A stretch of 64,000 nucleotides of DNA from Trematomus loennbergii (lineage: Eukaryota; Chordata; Actinopteri; Perciformes; Nototheniidae), in contig JAAOOA010000060.1 of assembly GCA_012861695.1 (NCBI GenBank), forward strand, positions 12,335,949-12,399,948, written 5' to 3'. Positions 12,782-25,473 of this stretch are shown one piece after another (position 1 is the stretch's first letter; every line of letters starts with the position of its first letter). The notes beneath the pieces are model-generated. The model saw only the letters and a program-made list of their open reading frames with translations, ran no database searches and was not told the origin of the DNA. A program made the translations under genes and the position numbers.

Positions 12782-13935
12782 TTTCGGCTAACTGATCTCT
12801 CGATGAACCAACCAAGCAACAGCACGCTGCCTCCGGTTCCGTACCAGCTGAGCTGCTGTCAGAGACCGAGCGCAGCGCCCCGAGCAGCGGCCTCTGTCGG
12901 CCGGAGGTGGTATAACAGGCCAAAGAAAAGTACAGGGCACAGAAGAAAAAAGCCAGTGGAACACGAAGATTATTTCACATCATTTTAAATGTATTTATTT
13001 TCCCGTCACCACAGTCATATACAAATGCTTCATAATAAAGAAAACAGTACTTATTCCAAAGACATAAACCTTATTTTTAGTAATATAGTACCGACACCCA
13101 TCATCCAAAATATGTTATAAAACTAATTCACAGTTTCGAGTGACCTTTTTTGTTAGATGAAGATTTACTCAAAACCAATGACAGCGATAATTATGCAAGT
13201 AAAACATATGTTTGTCTTAGAATAGTGTTTATCACAGCCCTTAGGTAAACTTAACTTGAATCCATTAATTTGTATATTTCAAGATACAAGATTTAGTTGA
13301 AGTATCTTGAAATACAAATATATAGTATATATATATATATATAGATATAGAATATATGCTCCTTTGGTACCTCAATGTATATATTTTTGCTTGTTTGTTT
13401 TGTTGCTATATATATATTTAAAAAGAAAAATGTGACTGTAATCATGTTCATTTTACCATTACTGTTTTAAATGTAGTCGTTTTTTGCATTAATATACAAT
13501 CATTATTGATGATAAACAGTAGATGATGACTGACGATGCCCACACTGTTTTGTAAACACACAAATTATAAAAAGTAAGAAAACAGTAGTGTTAATACATT
13601 TAAAGTGCATACATTTCAGAAAGGTTGTTACAAACTCCAGTGGTTATAATAATGCAAGTCCTTCTCAGAAGGAAGAAATGACAGTACATACAACAGATAA
13701 AAAACACCACAAATGATATTGTTTTAAAATACTTGAACATTGCATCCTCTTAAGGGTTTTATAATAATCAGATTGTCAACGAAAGAACACACAAAAACAC
13801 ACTACATTAATTTAAGCAGGTCCAGAGAAGCTCCGAAGTAGTGTTTTCATAATAAAAAATAGAAGATATTAATTCAGTTTTCAAATCCAGTCCGTCCAGT
13901 CTTGTTCTTTTTGGTCTGTATAAGCAGGTAGTGCG
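12782..13935. promoter_or_regulatory. Gap between nomo start and tmc7 stop; tmc7 3' UTR
   Basis: Positions 12939 to 13935 are best read as the tmc7 3' untranslated region on the minus strand, since a coding-sense AATAAA lies at 12994-12999. The remaining 200 bp up to the nomo ATG at 12779-12781 must hold the nomo 5' UTR and core promoter. No TATA box was recognised. A short TA microsatellite lies near 13320-13345. Confidence 0.55.
12994..12999 (-). terminator. tmc7: Candidate tmc7 poly(A) signal AATAAA
   Basis: The minus strand reads AATAAA about 940 bp downstream of the tmc7 stop codon. It is the furthest candidate before the nomo first exon. Confidence 0.5.
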
Positions 13936-16900
13936 TCACACATGTGTGGAGGAGTCAGGAGGTGAGTGTGCCAGGAACACACTTTCATTGAAATTGTTGG
14001 AGAAGCTGGTGTGATAGCTGGGGCTGCGGGGCTGGGATTTGGACCCCGGGGATTTGATAGCCGAGAGCCTCTGGGCCTGGCACAGCTTTTGGATCAGGAA
14101 ACGTTTGTCACGGCCCTCCTGGGATACAAAATGACACAGTTAGTAGGTCCAATTATGGTTATTACTCAAATGACAAACGGCGAGATAGAATAAACCAGAA
14201 TGGTGAAATAGAATTAGAAAATGTATTTTGCAGAAAACCTACCACTACCAGCTGCTCCCTTAGTTGGTTAATAACTCTCTTGTGAGCTCCAGCTAGTGCA
14301 ATCACATAAAACATGATCAAACTGTTGGGGGAAAACAGGAAGTTGATTAAACTTCAACCATAAAGAGTAAAGAACACTTGTTACAACTGTTCAAATGCTG
14401 ATGGAAACACGTACCATGTGACAACAAAGAAGGAGACAGCGAAGGCCTCTGATGAGAGAGCGAAGAGGAGGGTTTTGATTCCATGGGGTAGCTCGGATAC
14501 TGTATTTGGCAGCACCTCCCAGGAGGTGGTGTAATTAACGAATGGTCCACAGGCCTGGGAAGAGTTTATTCTGTGCAACAAGGGAAGGGTGAATGAGGAT
14601 GTATGCCAAACAAAATGGATGCAGCAATGAGCTGTGCTACCATTCTTTAGGTCAGTAAAATGCAGAAGAGATTAATGACAAATATCATGTCAACATGTAT
14701 GTTTTACATTTAAATGTAGTATACAAGAGAGAAGTATAGACATGATATAACGAAACAGACTGAAAGTGTGCTCTCAAATGTAATAAAACAGTTATGTTTC
14801 AGAATTTCTATCAGACACTTAAAAAAAACAGAAAAAACAAGAAATGCCACTTTCAATGCTTAGTCATCAGTGGCCTAAATGACCATGTGACAGGCTGCTG
14901 AAAAGCAATGTAAAAGGATTTTTTTTTTTAACGACGGCTCTGCAATACGGAGAAAATCTAATATTAGTATATTTCTGATCGGATACTCCAATATTGATAA
15001 TGCAACGGTATTGTAGGGATGACTATTCGTTCTTTCAAAAAACATTTAGATTATAAGAGTTTTAATAAATATTCATTAGTAACATGAATATAATGGGTAA
15101 AAGCAAATAATTGAACAGCTAGAACAGTCCGTAAAGTTCAGAAAATGACCTCACTTTACTGTAATGCAGCCATTATAACCTGGAAAAGTCACATATCTAC
15201 GGAGCCCTGGAGGGTTCATAGAGAGAAAAATAAATAAAACAAGGCCACGTTTTAATTATTCGTGCGCACGAGATGTAATTCGTGGCCTTAATTTAAATAA
15301 AACGAGTCCACGCTTTATTAATTAGAGCGCACAATATACTTTCTCGTTCACACGAGATACTTTCTCGTGCGCACGAGATACTTTTTATGGTTAGACACAT
15401 CGAACTGCCCGATTATTACGCCATATTATTAGTTTTATGAAGAAGATCTCCGGTCGCCAGGGCGTGTGTGTGTGTGTATGTTTGTTTGTGTGTCTGTGTG
15501 TGTAGGTGTGTGTGTGGGCATTTGTTTTCAGAAGATATTATGATAGTGGCGTTCGTTCCGGTGCACTCCGACAGCATTTAGCACTAGCCTACATCGAGAT
15601 TAGGTTAAACGAACTTCTTTCACTTGGGAATACACATATGGAGTTAGCTAGATGGGTGTAAATGACTGTTCATGGTCATTTGAAAACAAATGCCGGTGTC
15701 GGACACACACATACACCGAACACACACACCCACACAGAGCTGAGCTGAGCAGAGCACAAACACACACACATCATGTAGCATTTCACGTTTCCATAGCAAC
15801 AACAACTTCCTGTCAACAGTGTAAACTCGCCTTCAAAATAAAAGTTAACCTAAATTACATTTAAGACATATACAACTGCAACGAAAGTAACAAAAACAAT
15901 GTCATATCCTGTGATCCTGTCATATCTCCTTATTTACACATCATGCGCCCTGGTGACTGGATATCTCCTTCATAAAACGAGTAACAGGGGGAATAATCGG
16001 GCAGTGCGTGCGTGCGTGCGTGTGTGGCTAAAACGTGGCTAAAACGTAGCAGCCTCGATCTCTATTCAGCTGTTCAAAAGGTAAACACAGTGAAGGCGTT
16101 GCGTAAAAGACACAGCTCTCTCAGATAGCAGATACTGTGAGAGTCACGGACATGAATTCATAGATCAAGGCAGACTGGTTCACAGACTCTCCTGTTTTGC
16201 GAATCCGGTGCTTAACAAATAGCTCTACGCCTCTGGCCGAAATGTCCCTAAAATGAAGTCCGAGTTTGAAATATATCTCAAATAATGTATGCACTGCCAT
16301 TTCCCCACATAAACATAACAGTCTGCAATGAAACGGTTGTCTCCTGTGCGCTCCACTTCCTACTTGGCGCACCGGTATCTTGTGCGAACGATAAAGTATC
16401 TCGTGCGCACAAATTAATAAAGTGTGGCCTCGTTTTATTTAAATTGAGGCCACGAATTACATCTCGTGCGCACAAATTAATAAAACGTGGCCTCGTTTTA
16501 TTTATTTTTCTCTCTATGAACCCTCCAGGGCTCCGTACATATCTAATATTACAGTATTTAAAATATCACAGACAGCATATTGCCCACTTCACATCAAAAT
16601 GCACCAGGGTTTACACTTCCAGAGCTAAACAGATTCACCAATCGGTTTAACCGAATATTTTTTGGTCTATAGTAGCTCAGTAAATCACACTAAAACACAG
16701 AATCTGTCAGAGCGTCAGCCTGTTGTTCACTACCAAGGTTTTCTGTGTAACAACATTAGCTTCACTTCCCCTGTCTCTCCTCTGCTCGGCGTGGAGAGGG
16801 CCCACAGTTGGTGAAACACGAGAGCAGAGGATATTAATGATCGATGCAGCAGCGATCATAAATCTGTAGTTGATTCACTGGTCAATAACAATGCATTACT

Positions 16901-19900
16901 TACTGTGCCACACTGAAAGAGACGGGCAGGCAGGCCAGAGCCAGGCCTATCAGCAGCACCACCAGGAAGAAGAAGTTGGAGCTGGAGGCTCGGAACGGAC
17001 GTGTGGCTGGACGGCAGTTGTTGATCAAAGACACCTTCAAACAGGAATCAGAAAACAATGGAAACTTCTAGAACTTCTGAATATAATCCATGGAATAAAG
17101 TAAGAAATATCACCTTTTTAATATAGAAGATAAAGAAGTATTTCATTGTGCAGATGGCAGGCAGCATCGGGCTGTAGAATGTGCCGATCCAGCAGATGGT
17201 CTGACCGTAGACGATCTCCAGCACGTTCTGAGGGATGGCAAACTCCTGCTGGCCAAACCACTTCGCCAGGCCGCAGTCACAGTGCTGCACTATCAGCCTG
17301 GGTAGCACAGGGCAACACATGGACAACGGGTTAAAAATTACTAAAGAAGAAAGGATGACAATGACTTCAACGTAAAAGTGTTCAAGACATTTGGAGGCCA
17401 AAGAATAAAATACACATATATTGTGCCAGCTGTGCAAAGAAGACAACGTGGAAACAGAGTTGCACTGTTTGACAGAATGCACAAAACTCCAACCAATCCG
17501 GACACAATATTTCTCCAAATTTAAAAACAAACATCCTGAATTTCACCACATGACAAACAATCCAAAAAATTCCAATCCTCAAAGAGAGCTGTCTGGCAGC
17601 AGAATATGTATTTACCTGCTACAAGGTAGGAGCAGTGAGTGACCACACACGCACAATTATTTGCACGTTATTGTTATTGTGTTTTGCTGTTGTGCCACAT
17701 TTATTGTTGGCATGTGTGTTTAGTGTTTGTTTTTGTTCTGTTATCACGCCTTGTGCTGAATGCTTTGGCAATGCTATGTGTAATATGTGGTCATGCCAAT
17801 AAAGCCCCTTTGTATTGTATTGTATTGTATTGTGTCAACAAAACTAGAATAACAGTTTTATTTAAGAATCTATGAAGAGGATAAAGATGTTTTGTCTTTA
17901 TTGATGAGGACTTACTTTCTGGGAAACTCCACAAAGACGGTGACTGCAAAAATGATGATGAAGTCAAAGATGGTGAGTTTGTACATCTCCTGTCCAACGC
18001 GGGTCTCCCAACACTGTGGACAGAAACAGAGGCACAAATCAAGAAGATTGGAAGGAATCCTCTGAGACACATCCCAGTATCAGTTCAGTTTCAACCACCA
18101 TATGTTACAGAAGAATGGAGTTTTATACTAAAAATTGAAATGGAGGATTCTAATAGAATGACATTTTTATCATCACACATTATCACTGCACCCATTCACA
18201 TTTAGATTTGACCCATCCTGGTATTAGGAAGGGATGGAAGCTACTAGGGCTGTGCGATTATGGCAAAAATCATAATCACGATTATTTTGGTCAATAATTG
18301 ATATCACGATTATTAAAAACGATTATCCATTTACTTTGAAAACATCCATATATTGAAAAAAAAAATTGAACAGTGTGTTTTTAACAGTTGATTACCCTGA
18401 ACTTTAAGTATAATTAAACAGAAAAACCAATAAAAAAAAAAAGAAATTACATTTTTTTTTTTTTTTAATAAAAATAATAATCGTTTTATTTCGATTACAT
18501 TGTTTTCATAATCGTTGCAAGCCAAAATCGTAATCGAGATTAAAATACGATTAATTGCACAGCCCTAGAAGCTACAATATATATTAAGTGCCCGAGGAGC
18601 AGTGTAGCAGTCAGGAGCCTTTGTTTAAGGGCGCCACTCTAGGTACAAGTCCATCCTCTGAACTTAGTACAATTGGAGATTTGAACCTCAAGTTCTCAAG
18701 CAAAGTCTCAAGGGACAGAGCTAAATGATTGACCAAAGAATTACCAAATAAAGTGATCACTTAGCAATCAAGAGCTTATGTAAATTTAGTAATATAAATT
18801 ATTTTAATTATACGTAATTATTTACTAAAATGTAATCTTAATAGCTTTAAAACCCCTTTGATTGTTGCAAAAAGAACTTTGATCCACAGGTTTGCATGTT
18901 GACATAGAGATGAAAACGTAATTTTTTCCCAAAGAGTCATTGTTTGTTGTGTTGGGATGAAGGGAAATGACTCACAGAGTAAAGCACGTGGTTATAGCCA
19001 CACAGGCATGGCTCATTTTCACATTTAGTGATCTGAGACCAGAGAGAGAAGAGCAGAACCCCGATGCTGGTCAACCGCATGAAGACACACCTGGGGAGAA
19101 AGGGGAATGAAAGAATGACGGAGCGTAGCTGAGTAAGTGTTTCACAATAGAAACATGTCCACACAGCTACAAATTCTTCCTAAATGCATCGCAATGAATC
19201 AGTTTGAAAAGGAGACGTCACACACACACACTCAGGAGGTGAACAAACTATTTTCCAAATCACCAAATTGTTTCATTTTCCCCCAAGTTGAACACAATCC
19301 TGTCATTGTCATTACTCTAAGCATTGAATCCCCCTCATCTTTTAAAGGCAAATATGCCACTTTAATATAATGTTTGTCTCCTTATAACATTACTTTTCAG
19401 GTAAACATCTCCATCAAGAGAAAAAATGAGAAGTAGATGAATGGAAGTCTGCAGTACCTCATGAGAGTGAAGCGGATCTCGAAGGCAGGCGAGTAGTCCT
19501 CGTAATTTATTATAGCCGAGAAGAGGAGGGGGTGATGAAGTTAGCCAAGGTGATGACAATTGAGGGGAGATACTCAACGATGAGATCCACGATGAAATTA
19601 TCCTGCAACCAAGGCCAAAAGATAATGTCAGATCAAAGATTTTATTTAAATGTCATCAACTTTTTCTTGCAAATTTGAAAGGAGCTTAGCTTTAGATAAC
19701 AAGGAGAAAGAGAAAACAGTTGGTTAAGTAGAAACATGAAGACATTTTGACAGGAGGATAACAAATGTTTGAAGTGGTGGTCGGATTCCGTTACCTTTTT
19801 ACTATCCCTCTGGCATTCCTGGGAGAAGATGGTGGCTTGGTAAATGCTGTAGAAGCAACCCATCAGCACACCGATGACGAAAAGGTTGAGGATGAGGCGG

Positions 19901-22900
19901 ATGAGGTAAATCCGGCATCTCTCTTTGCGGGTTCGATCTGCTATTTTCTGTTTGATCCTTCCTCCTCCAAATCTGTCTGAGGATAGAACAGAATAAGACA
20001 TTTTAAAGGCTGGCAAACATTCAGCGGATAGACAGAATAAACATTTGCAACAATGTATTAATCAAACTAAATACACTATGTTATAAACTAAAAGTGTCTG
20101 CAGCAGCATCCATCCAAAGTTGAATATCAATTTGGTGAAAGGCACTAGACGATAAGACATCCTGAAGAGAGTCAGAAATCTTAGTTATACTTGTCAGTAG
20201 TTTATAGAATAAAATAAAAAAACATTCATTTTACTCAAACACATACCTATAAATAGTACAACCAGAGAAACTGATAATGCTGCAGTGATCTCTTAAGTTT
20301 TTCTAGAGCTGTAGCTTCATACTTTGCCCACGCTATTCTATAATGCTATTTAGGTTTATATTGTACTCTAAGCATGTCAACATGATCACCGATGCCCTTA
20401 TGTTATGTCTCAGTTCATGTTTAAAGGGGTCCTATTATGTTTGTTATTTTTGCATTTTTCCCTTTCCTGTAGTGTGGTATAGGTTATTGTGCATGTAAAT
20501 GGTCTGTAAAGGCTAAAATCCCTGTGTTCCCTCCAGAGGGAGTGTCTCTCCCACCACTCAGCCCCTGCCTGAAACGCCTCCATTGGACTCCTTTGTTTAC
20601 TTCTGTAACATAGGAACTTCACTATGTACTGTAACACTCACGCTTTTATTTGCTAGTGCTCCAACAAATTGTATGTGATAGGCTAAGGGGCGGAGATCTA
20701 TAAGCGGTTGACCAATCACAACAAAGCCGGCCAGCTGCACAATAATAAAACAAGTTCAACTAAATGATGAACAGTTGGATGAATCACCCTGAGCTCGTAG
20801 AGCAGACTGCTTCTCTTGAGCCTCACTGCGTTCTCGTTGGTGATGCAGAAGTCCCAGCCGGCGAAAATCTTGTTGCAGAAACTCTGGAAACGATCCTCAT
20901 CCTGAACCAGGTTACGTTTAAATCCTGTGGCAGACCTTGAAGAAAAGTAATCCAAAGTGAACATCACTTCCAGAGACTCAAACTAACTCCACATGTTTAT
21001 TTATTTAATTTTCAGTACCTTTTAACAATCCAGATGAGACTGAAGAACAGGTAGGCTATGGTGACCAACAGGTAGGCCAGCGGCAAATTGTAAGTGGAAT
21101 TAGAAAAGTGGATTTTGTCCGCTTTGTAGTAGCCGTAGAAAAGATAAGTCTGTTCCAGAAAGCCCTGTTGATAAAGCACAAAAGAAACGTGAGAAAACAA
21201 CACATCCCTTTTTCTTCCGGGGGACTTGTACATGTGAAGTGTAATGACTTACTCCTCCAGACAGCAGATCTGTAATGTGCTCATGAAAGATGACCAGCCC
21301 TCGCCGAGCGCTGCTGGGATACTCACTGCACTCACTTCCTGTAGCAAAAAACAGGAAAGTATAAGACTAATGCCTGCCTTGTTTTAATATAAACGTTGAA
21401 AGTGTCCTCTCGCCTAAATTCAGGTTGTAGGTGATATTCCCCGAAACGTTAGGAGCTATGATGATGGGTAACATGACGAAGCTGAACATGAGCACAAAGA
21501 TGATCAAGTTGAGCATGACCAGGAAGCGCAGGAAGGAGAAGTACGACAGGATCCCTGTGCCGAACATCCCTGGGAGAACAAGTGGAGAGAATTCCATTAT
21601 CAAAACAAAATTGTTACATTTTCTGTGAGTGCAGTATGTTAACATGTTGGCCATCATGAGAGGAAATTAATAAAAGTCTAAGGACAATTCATCTGAGAGC
21701 TGCCAGAAGGATGTTTTTACAGTTTTCAATTTTATTTTGTTTCTAAAACATAATATTGCCCTGAGTATTTGGAAGGTGGTGTCAGCTGTGTTGGTTTTAA
21801 ATCATACTGTTGTGTTAGAATTCATCTCTAAAAGTCTGTCATTGAGTTTGACACTTTCTTAAGCTTTGGTCAGAAAGAAGCTGGTTTTATCCTTTGTTAA
21901 ATCCAATATGGCTTTTAAATCTGTATGTAAGAATGAACTTTATGAAAGATGCAGATCCTGCATGTTCTGAATTTGTATCTTCTTAGTTGCACTGATTGTA
22001 AGTAGCTTTGGATAAAAGTGTCAGCTTGATGAAATGTAAGGTAATATGAGCTCATATTTCATGCCTCACCCTCTATGAGGTGGATGTCGCCCCTCCAGAG
22101 CTTCAGGGAGCCCAGCCACTGGTGAACATCGTCCCTCAGCCTCCTCAGATGCCGGCGGGTGCTGTGCTCCAACTGTTTCAAACTGCTGAGCTCTCGATCT
22201 TCCTCCAAGCGCTGTGTGCTAAAAGTGAAACACATTGTTGCTATATAATACCCTTTAAACAAAGCCAGTAAAATAAGAATGTAAGCACTTTCAAAACAGC
22301 GTCATTCAAGACAGTGTATAGTGATATTTCTCCCACTTGTCTCTGCGTTTCTCGGCCATGGTCCTGGGGAGTTCCCTGATGGGTCTCTCCTCCGTCTGAC
22401 TCTTCTGTTTCTCCTCACGCCTGCTGATGGTGCCCACGCCCCATTTCCCACTGCCAGAGGAGCCGATGCGCCCTCTGGAGCTGCTCCTTCGCTTGGTGCC
22501 AGCCGTGGACGACTTCCTGCGGTACAGCAGGGACTGGTAGCTGGGGAGCTGGTCCAACAGTGGGTTACTGCTGACCCTTCCACTACGATCAGTGTAGAAC
22601 ACTTGGAAAGGTGGACATAATATGATTGCAGAGTTATTACTTGTGATAATGGTTATGATATAAGGCTGCAAGATTTTGAAAATAAATATTCTTTCATCAC
22701 TGGATTGAATTAAAATCATTTAGTGACTGATGCTGATTGCTCCAAGAGAAAAAAACAATGCTGCAAAACATATTTGTGGGCATTATAAATCCATTGATAA
22801 AGTAGCAGTGTTACTAATATTGCTCAAAATCAGGATAGTCCCATTCGTCACAATAATGACCTATCCATGTCAACAGCAATGGGTAATCCCATGCCTTTAA

Positions 22901-23670
22901 TGATACTTGAACCTGCCATAAGTACGTTTCTCGATGACAATAGTTATTAATACAAACATTATGTTACATGGATATGTTGTTGAGGAGGTAGTTTGTGGAT
23001 TCTTTATTGTATTCTCTTACAATGTTATATTGTATCCATATACATTTCAGTGGGATCGAATTTACCTGGGTTATGTGTCAGTGTAATCAATGCTGTGAAA
23101 AACTACTACTACTTCTATCAAATCACATGAGGATGTTACAATTTCGTAAGAAAATAAGAAATCTCCAAATGTTAGAAATGACAGGGTATCTATAAAATCA
23201 AATCAATATGTTTGATTCAGTACAAGATTGTCAGTACTAGCTTATGCCTGTTTATAAGTGAAAACATTCATATTGAGACAAGGTGTTGCATTTTCTCCAG
23301 CAACTAACACTGGAGTTAGGTATTTTCCTCCCTTGTTGTGTTTATCCAGCTTCAGAGAATGCCTACCCAAGAAGCAGACTCAGCAAGTAATAAATGCAAA
23401 CAACGTAGTTTTGGTAAAGAGAGTCAGACGAAACCAAACAATACTATAAGTCCATAACTTATTCCAAAAACCCTTTAACAAAACATCAGCTAGCCTGTCA
23501 TAGGTGTTAGCCTGTTGTTAGCGATTCTTTGACCTAAGTTTGAGGCTAGCGTTACTAGCTTTGTCGCTAATGCTGCGGTATGTTTTAATAGACCCAGCTC
23601 ACTTATCAGTAGGGATAGCTGCAGATACAAGTATAGCATTAACTTCCAGTTTACCTGAGTCGACCTCCAT
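13936..23670 (-). CDS. tmc7: TMC7, transmembrane channel-like protein 7
   Basis: Member of the TMC family of ten-helix membrane proteins, whose TMC1/TMC2 members form the hair-cell mechanotransduction channel; the role of TMC7 is less defined. Coding exons in transcript order: 23655-23670, 22337-22601, 22070-22218, 21395-21569, 21253-21334, 21019-21164, 20788-20935, 19795-19976, 19458-19602, 18976-19090, 17916-18013, 17114-17297, 16904-17034, 14415-14570, 14243-14321, 13936-14118. The product is about 751 residues (human about 723). Visible features: a short first exon MEVDS; conserved [12 protein letters not shown] near the N-terminus; a Ser/Arg-rich cytosolic stretch; the first membrane segment after [34 protein letters not shown]; the TMC signature [13 protein letters not shown] near residue 476; and [20 protein letters not shown]. 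The closest match is TMC7, not TMC5, including SSQACGPF before the last helix. Two exons (19795-19976 and 19458-19602) appear one base short; all other phases agree. The acceptor used for exon 5 (21334) and for exon 3 (22218) was chosen to keep frame. Confidence 0.93.
15199..16536. mobile_element. Large foldback hAT-type element in tmc7 intron 13
   Basis: An exact 8-bp duplication ACATATCT flanks the element (15191-15198, 16537-16544). The ends are ACGGAGCCCTGGAGGG and complement. The inverted arms extend far inward, for hundreds of bases: CCCGATTATT... at about 15408 pairs with ...AATAATCGGG at about 15990, so the element is almost one imperfect hairpin. Both arms carry several copies of the self-complementary TCGTGCGCACGA. 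The loop holds GT/CA-rich simple sequence. No transposase was seen. Confidence 0.9.
17340..17835 (+). mobile_element. 5'-truncated LINE 3' end in tmc7 intron 11
   Basis: A short plus-strand reading frame (from 17421) has the Cys-x2-Cys...His...Cys pattern typical of the C-terminus of non-LTR retrotransposon polyproteins (CQLC...ELHCLTEC). It ends in a GCCAATAAAGCCCC-type 3' terminus and a repeated ATTGT tail at about 17812-17833. It is antisense to tmc7. The left border is unclear. Confidence 0.65.
18245..18567. mobile_element. hAT-type MITE (TAGGGCTG family), copy 3
   Basis: An exact 8-bp duplication GAAGCTAC is present at 18237-18244 and 18568-18575, with the same TAGGGCTGTGCG ends as the copies in nomo. 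It lies in tmc7 intron 10, between the exons at 18976-19090 and 17916-18013. Confidence 0.9.
19528..19532 (-). other. tmc7: -1 frameshift in tmc7 exon 9 (C run)
   Basis: The coding-sense run of five C should be six to pass from LANFITP to [19 protein letters not shown]. As written, a stop codon follows within a few codons. The exon is 145 nt where phases require 146. Confidence 0.93.
19957..19961 (-). other. tmc7: -1 frameshift in tmc7 exon 8
   Basis: The exon starts TDLEEE in frame with the preceding LYELR; the conserved [17 protein letters not shown] then continues one frame off. A base is missing between GAA and GG in the coding sense. Length is 182 where 183 is required. Confidence 0.92.
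20425..20750. mobile_element. Degraded piggyBac-type MITE
   Basis: TTAA at 20421-20424 is followed by AGGGGTCCTATTATG, the same left end as the element at 35270. The interior resembles that element in inverted order (GGCTAAGGGGCGGAG, GGCCAGCT). The right end is not recognisable. It lies just downstream of tmc7 exon 8 in the plus-strand sense, within intron 7. Confidence 0.55.
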
Positions 23671-24143
23671 TGTTTCCGTCTCCAAATAACAATAGCTATT
23701 TGTTGGATAATATTAGCTAACAATTTACCGAGCAGACTTTGTCAACTGGGAGTTGACTCCGCTGTCAGACTTCCCAGAGACCACTTCCTGGATGTGGATA
23801 CAGGAGCAGCCCGGAGCGCACTCACTGGAACCAGTGGGGCAAAAAGTACTCAGATACTTTACTTGAGTAAAAGTAGAAATATTATGGTTTTAAATACTCC
23901 ATTACAAGTAAAAGTCCTGAGGTCAAAATGTTACAGTAGAAGTATAGACGTATTATGAGTAGTAGGCCTACTCATTGTGCAGAATGGCTCTTTTAAAATG
24001 TTATATTATTACAGATTATTAACCTGTTTTTTTATCACTAACAAATACACATAATATGTTTTCCAATGTTGTAATTTGTCAATGTAGAACATATTTCGGA
24101 TATTCTGAGTTTTGTGCTACTCTATAAATGTGTGTGGTGTTGT

Positions 24144-24207
<64 letters not shown>

Positions 24208-25349
24208 CAATACAGTATGTATAGGCTACAATACTTATATACTCACAATAATTTACTTTTTAATATATCATTATATTGTACAAACATATTACTTAACTAC
24301 AAGTTTCAAATAAATGTAGTGTAGTAAAAAGTACAATATTTCCCTTTGAGTGCAATTATAAAGTAGCAGAAAATGGAAATACTCAATTAAAGTATACGTA
24401 CCTCAAAATTGTACTTGAGTATAGCACTTGAGTAAAAGTACTTAAGAGACATCCACCACTGACTGTAAATGTATTGTATTTAAATGTCATGTTATTGTAT
24501 ATTTTCCTATTTCATTCAGTCTTTTATTACTGGTTTAAAAATATACATCAAATGGAATCTTTGTTAATAGTTTCAATCCCTCATCTATATGTAAATATAT
24601 GTTATTTATAAAAGAGGAAAATGAATTAACTTGTATGAAGTTTAATTGAGTTAATGCTCTTATACATAGTTGGGACACCCTGAAAGATACATTTAAAAAT
24701 AATAATGGTTCAAACTGATGCAGCACAATACAAGTTTAACTGCTAGATGGGTCAAACCTCAAAAAACTGCATCGCACATTTCTCAAAATGCAAGTAAATA
24801 CCACCTTTTGTTATACTATCCCATGACTGTCAAACTCCATTCCCAACTAAGTTTTAACAATGTCAGAAGTATTCGGGATAATGCAAGTAAACAAATCAAT
24901 AATATATAGAACATTTTATTGCAGAAATGTTACATAATTATATATTGAAAAATCAAGATCTTATGACAGTGAGCAACAATGCATGATATATCTGACAAAG
25001 TTATGCTGCCTAAGGAGACTTGAAGTGCATGTTGTTTCAGTAGGTATTCTGCATGGGCACTTCCTTGTCTCTCTATTCATTTTTCTTTACTATTTTTACC
25101 ACCACATGGGAACTACAGCAGATATAGCATGGACTCTTGGACACACACTGCATGTCCTAATAAGAATGGCAATTACATTTGAACCTTAGGGGGTTTCATT
25201 ATTTTTGTCACATCACAAAGTGTCCACATGGGATTTACTTAACCCACTCAGAAGCAGTGGACTTTTACCTTTATGAGCTCAGCGAACACTTCCTGGTACC
25301 CAGACAGTGCTTGGTTTTATCTCACGGACGGTGGTGCTCAGGCTGATTC
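23671..25349. promoter_or_regulatory. Divergent tmc7/tmc5 intergenic region
   Basis: The first exons of tmc7 (ending at 23670, minus) and tmc5 (ending 25473, plus) point away from each other with about 1.7 kb between. A MITE with an embedded GT microsatellite occupies 23832-24461. No TATA box or CpG-dense stretch was recognised by eye. Confidence 0.5.
23832..24461. mobile_element. MITE of the ACTTGAGTAAAAGTA family
   Basis: The ends are CAGTGGGGCAAAAAGTACTC and the inverse of CAGTGGTGGATGTC. ACTTGAGTAAAAGTA lies near both ends in inverted arrangement. A GT microsatellite fills the middle (about 24145-24204). Flanking 8-mers ACTGGAAC and ACTGTAAA match at six positions, weak support for a hAT-type duplication. 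Related sequences are at 52626-52950 and 53786-53930. Confidence 0.7.
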
Positions 25350-25473
25350 ACTCCTCACGCTTGGTCAACACGGACTGCAGAAAAACTAGAAGACATTTAT
25401 TTCTGCAACTCTCCAGCATTTTGTTCGGACTTTTCTATTGTATTATTTTCCAACATCACCACACATTAACAAG
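25350..25473 (+). other. tmc5: tmc5 non-coding first exon (5' UTR)
   Basis: A strong donor (AAG|GTAAGC) ends this stretch at 25473 and the next acceptor (TTCACAG) is at 26057, leading to the coding ATG. The transcription start is a guess; only the 3' border is supported. Confidence 0.5.

Noticed and set aside
24112..24324. Valine/cysteine-rich frames over GT repeats (also near 40822 and 3430)
   Set aside because: These are translations of microsatellites.
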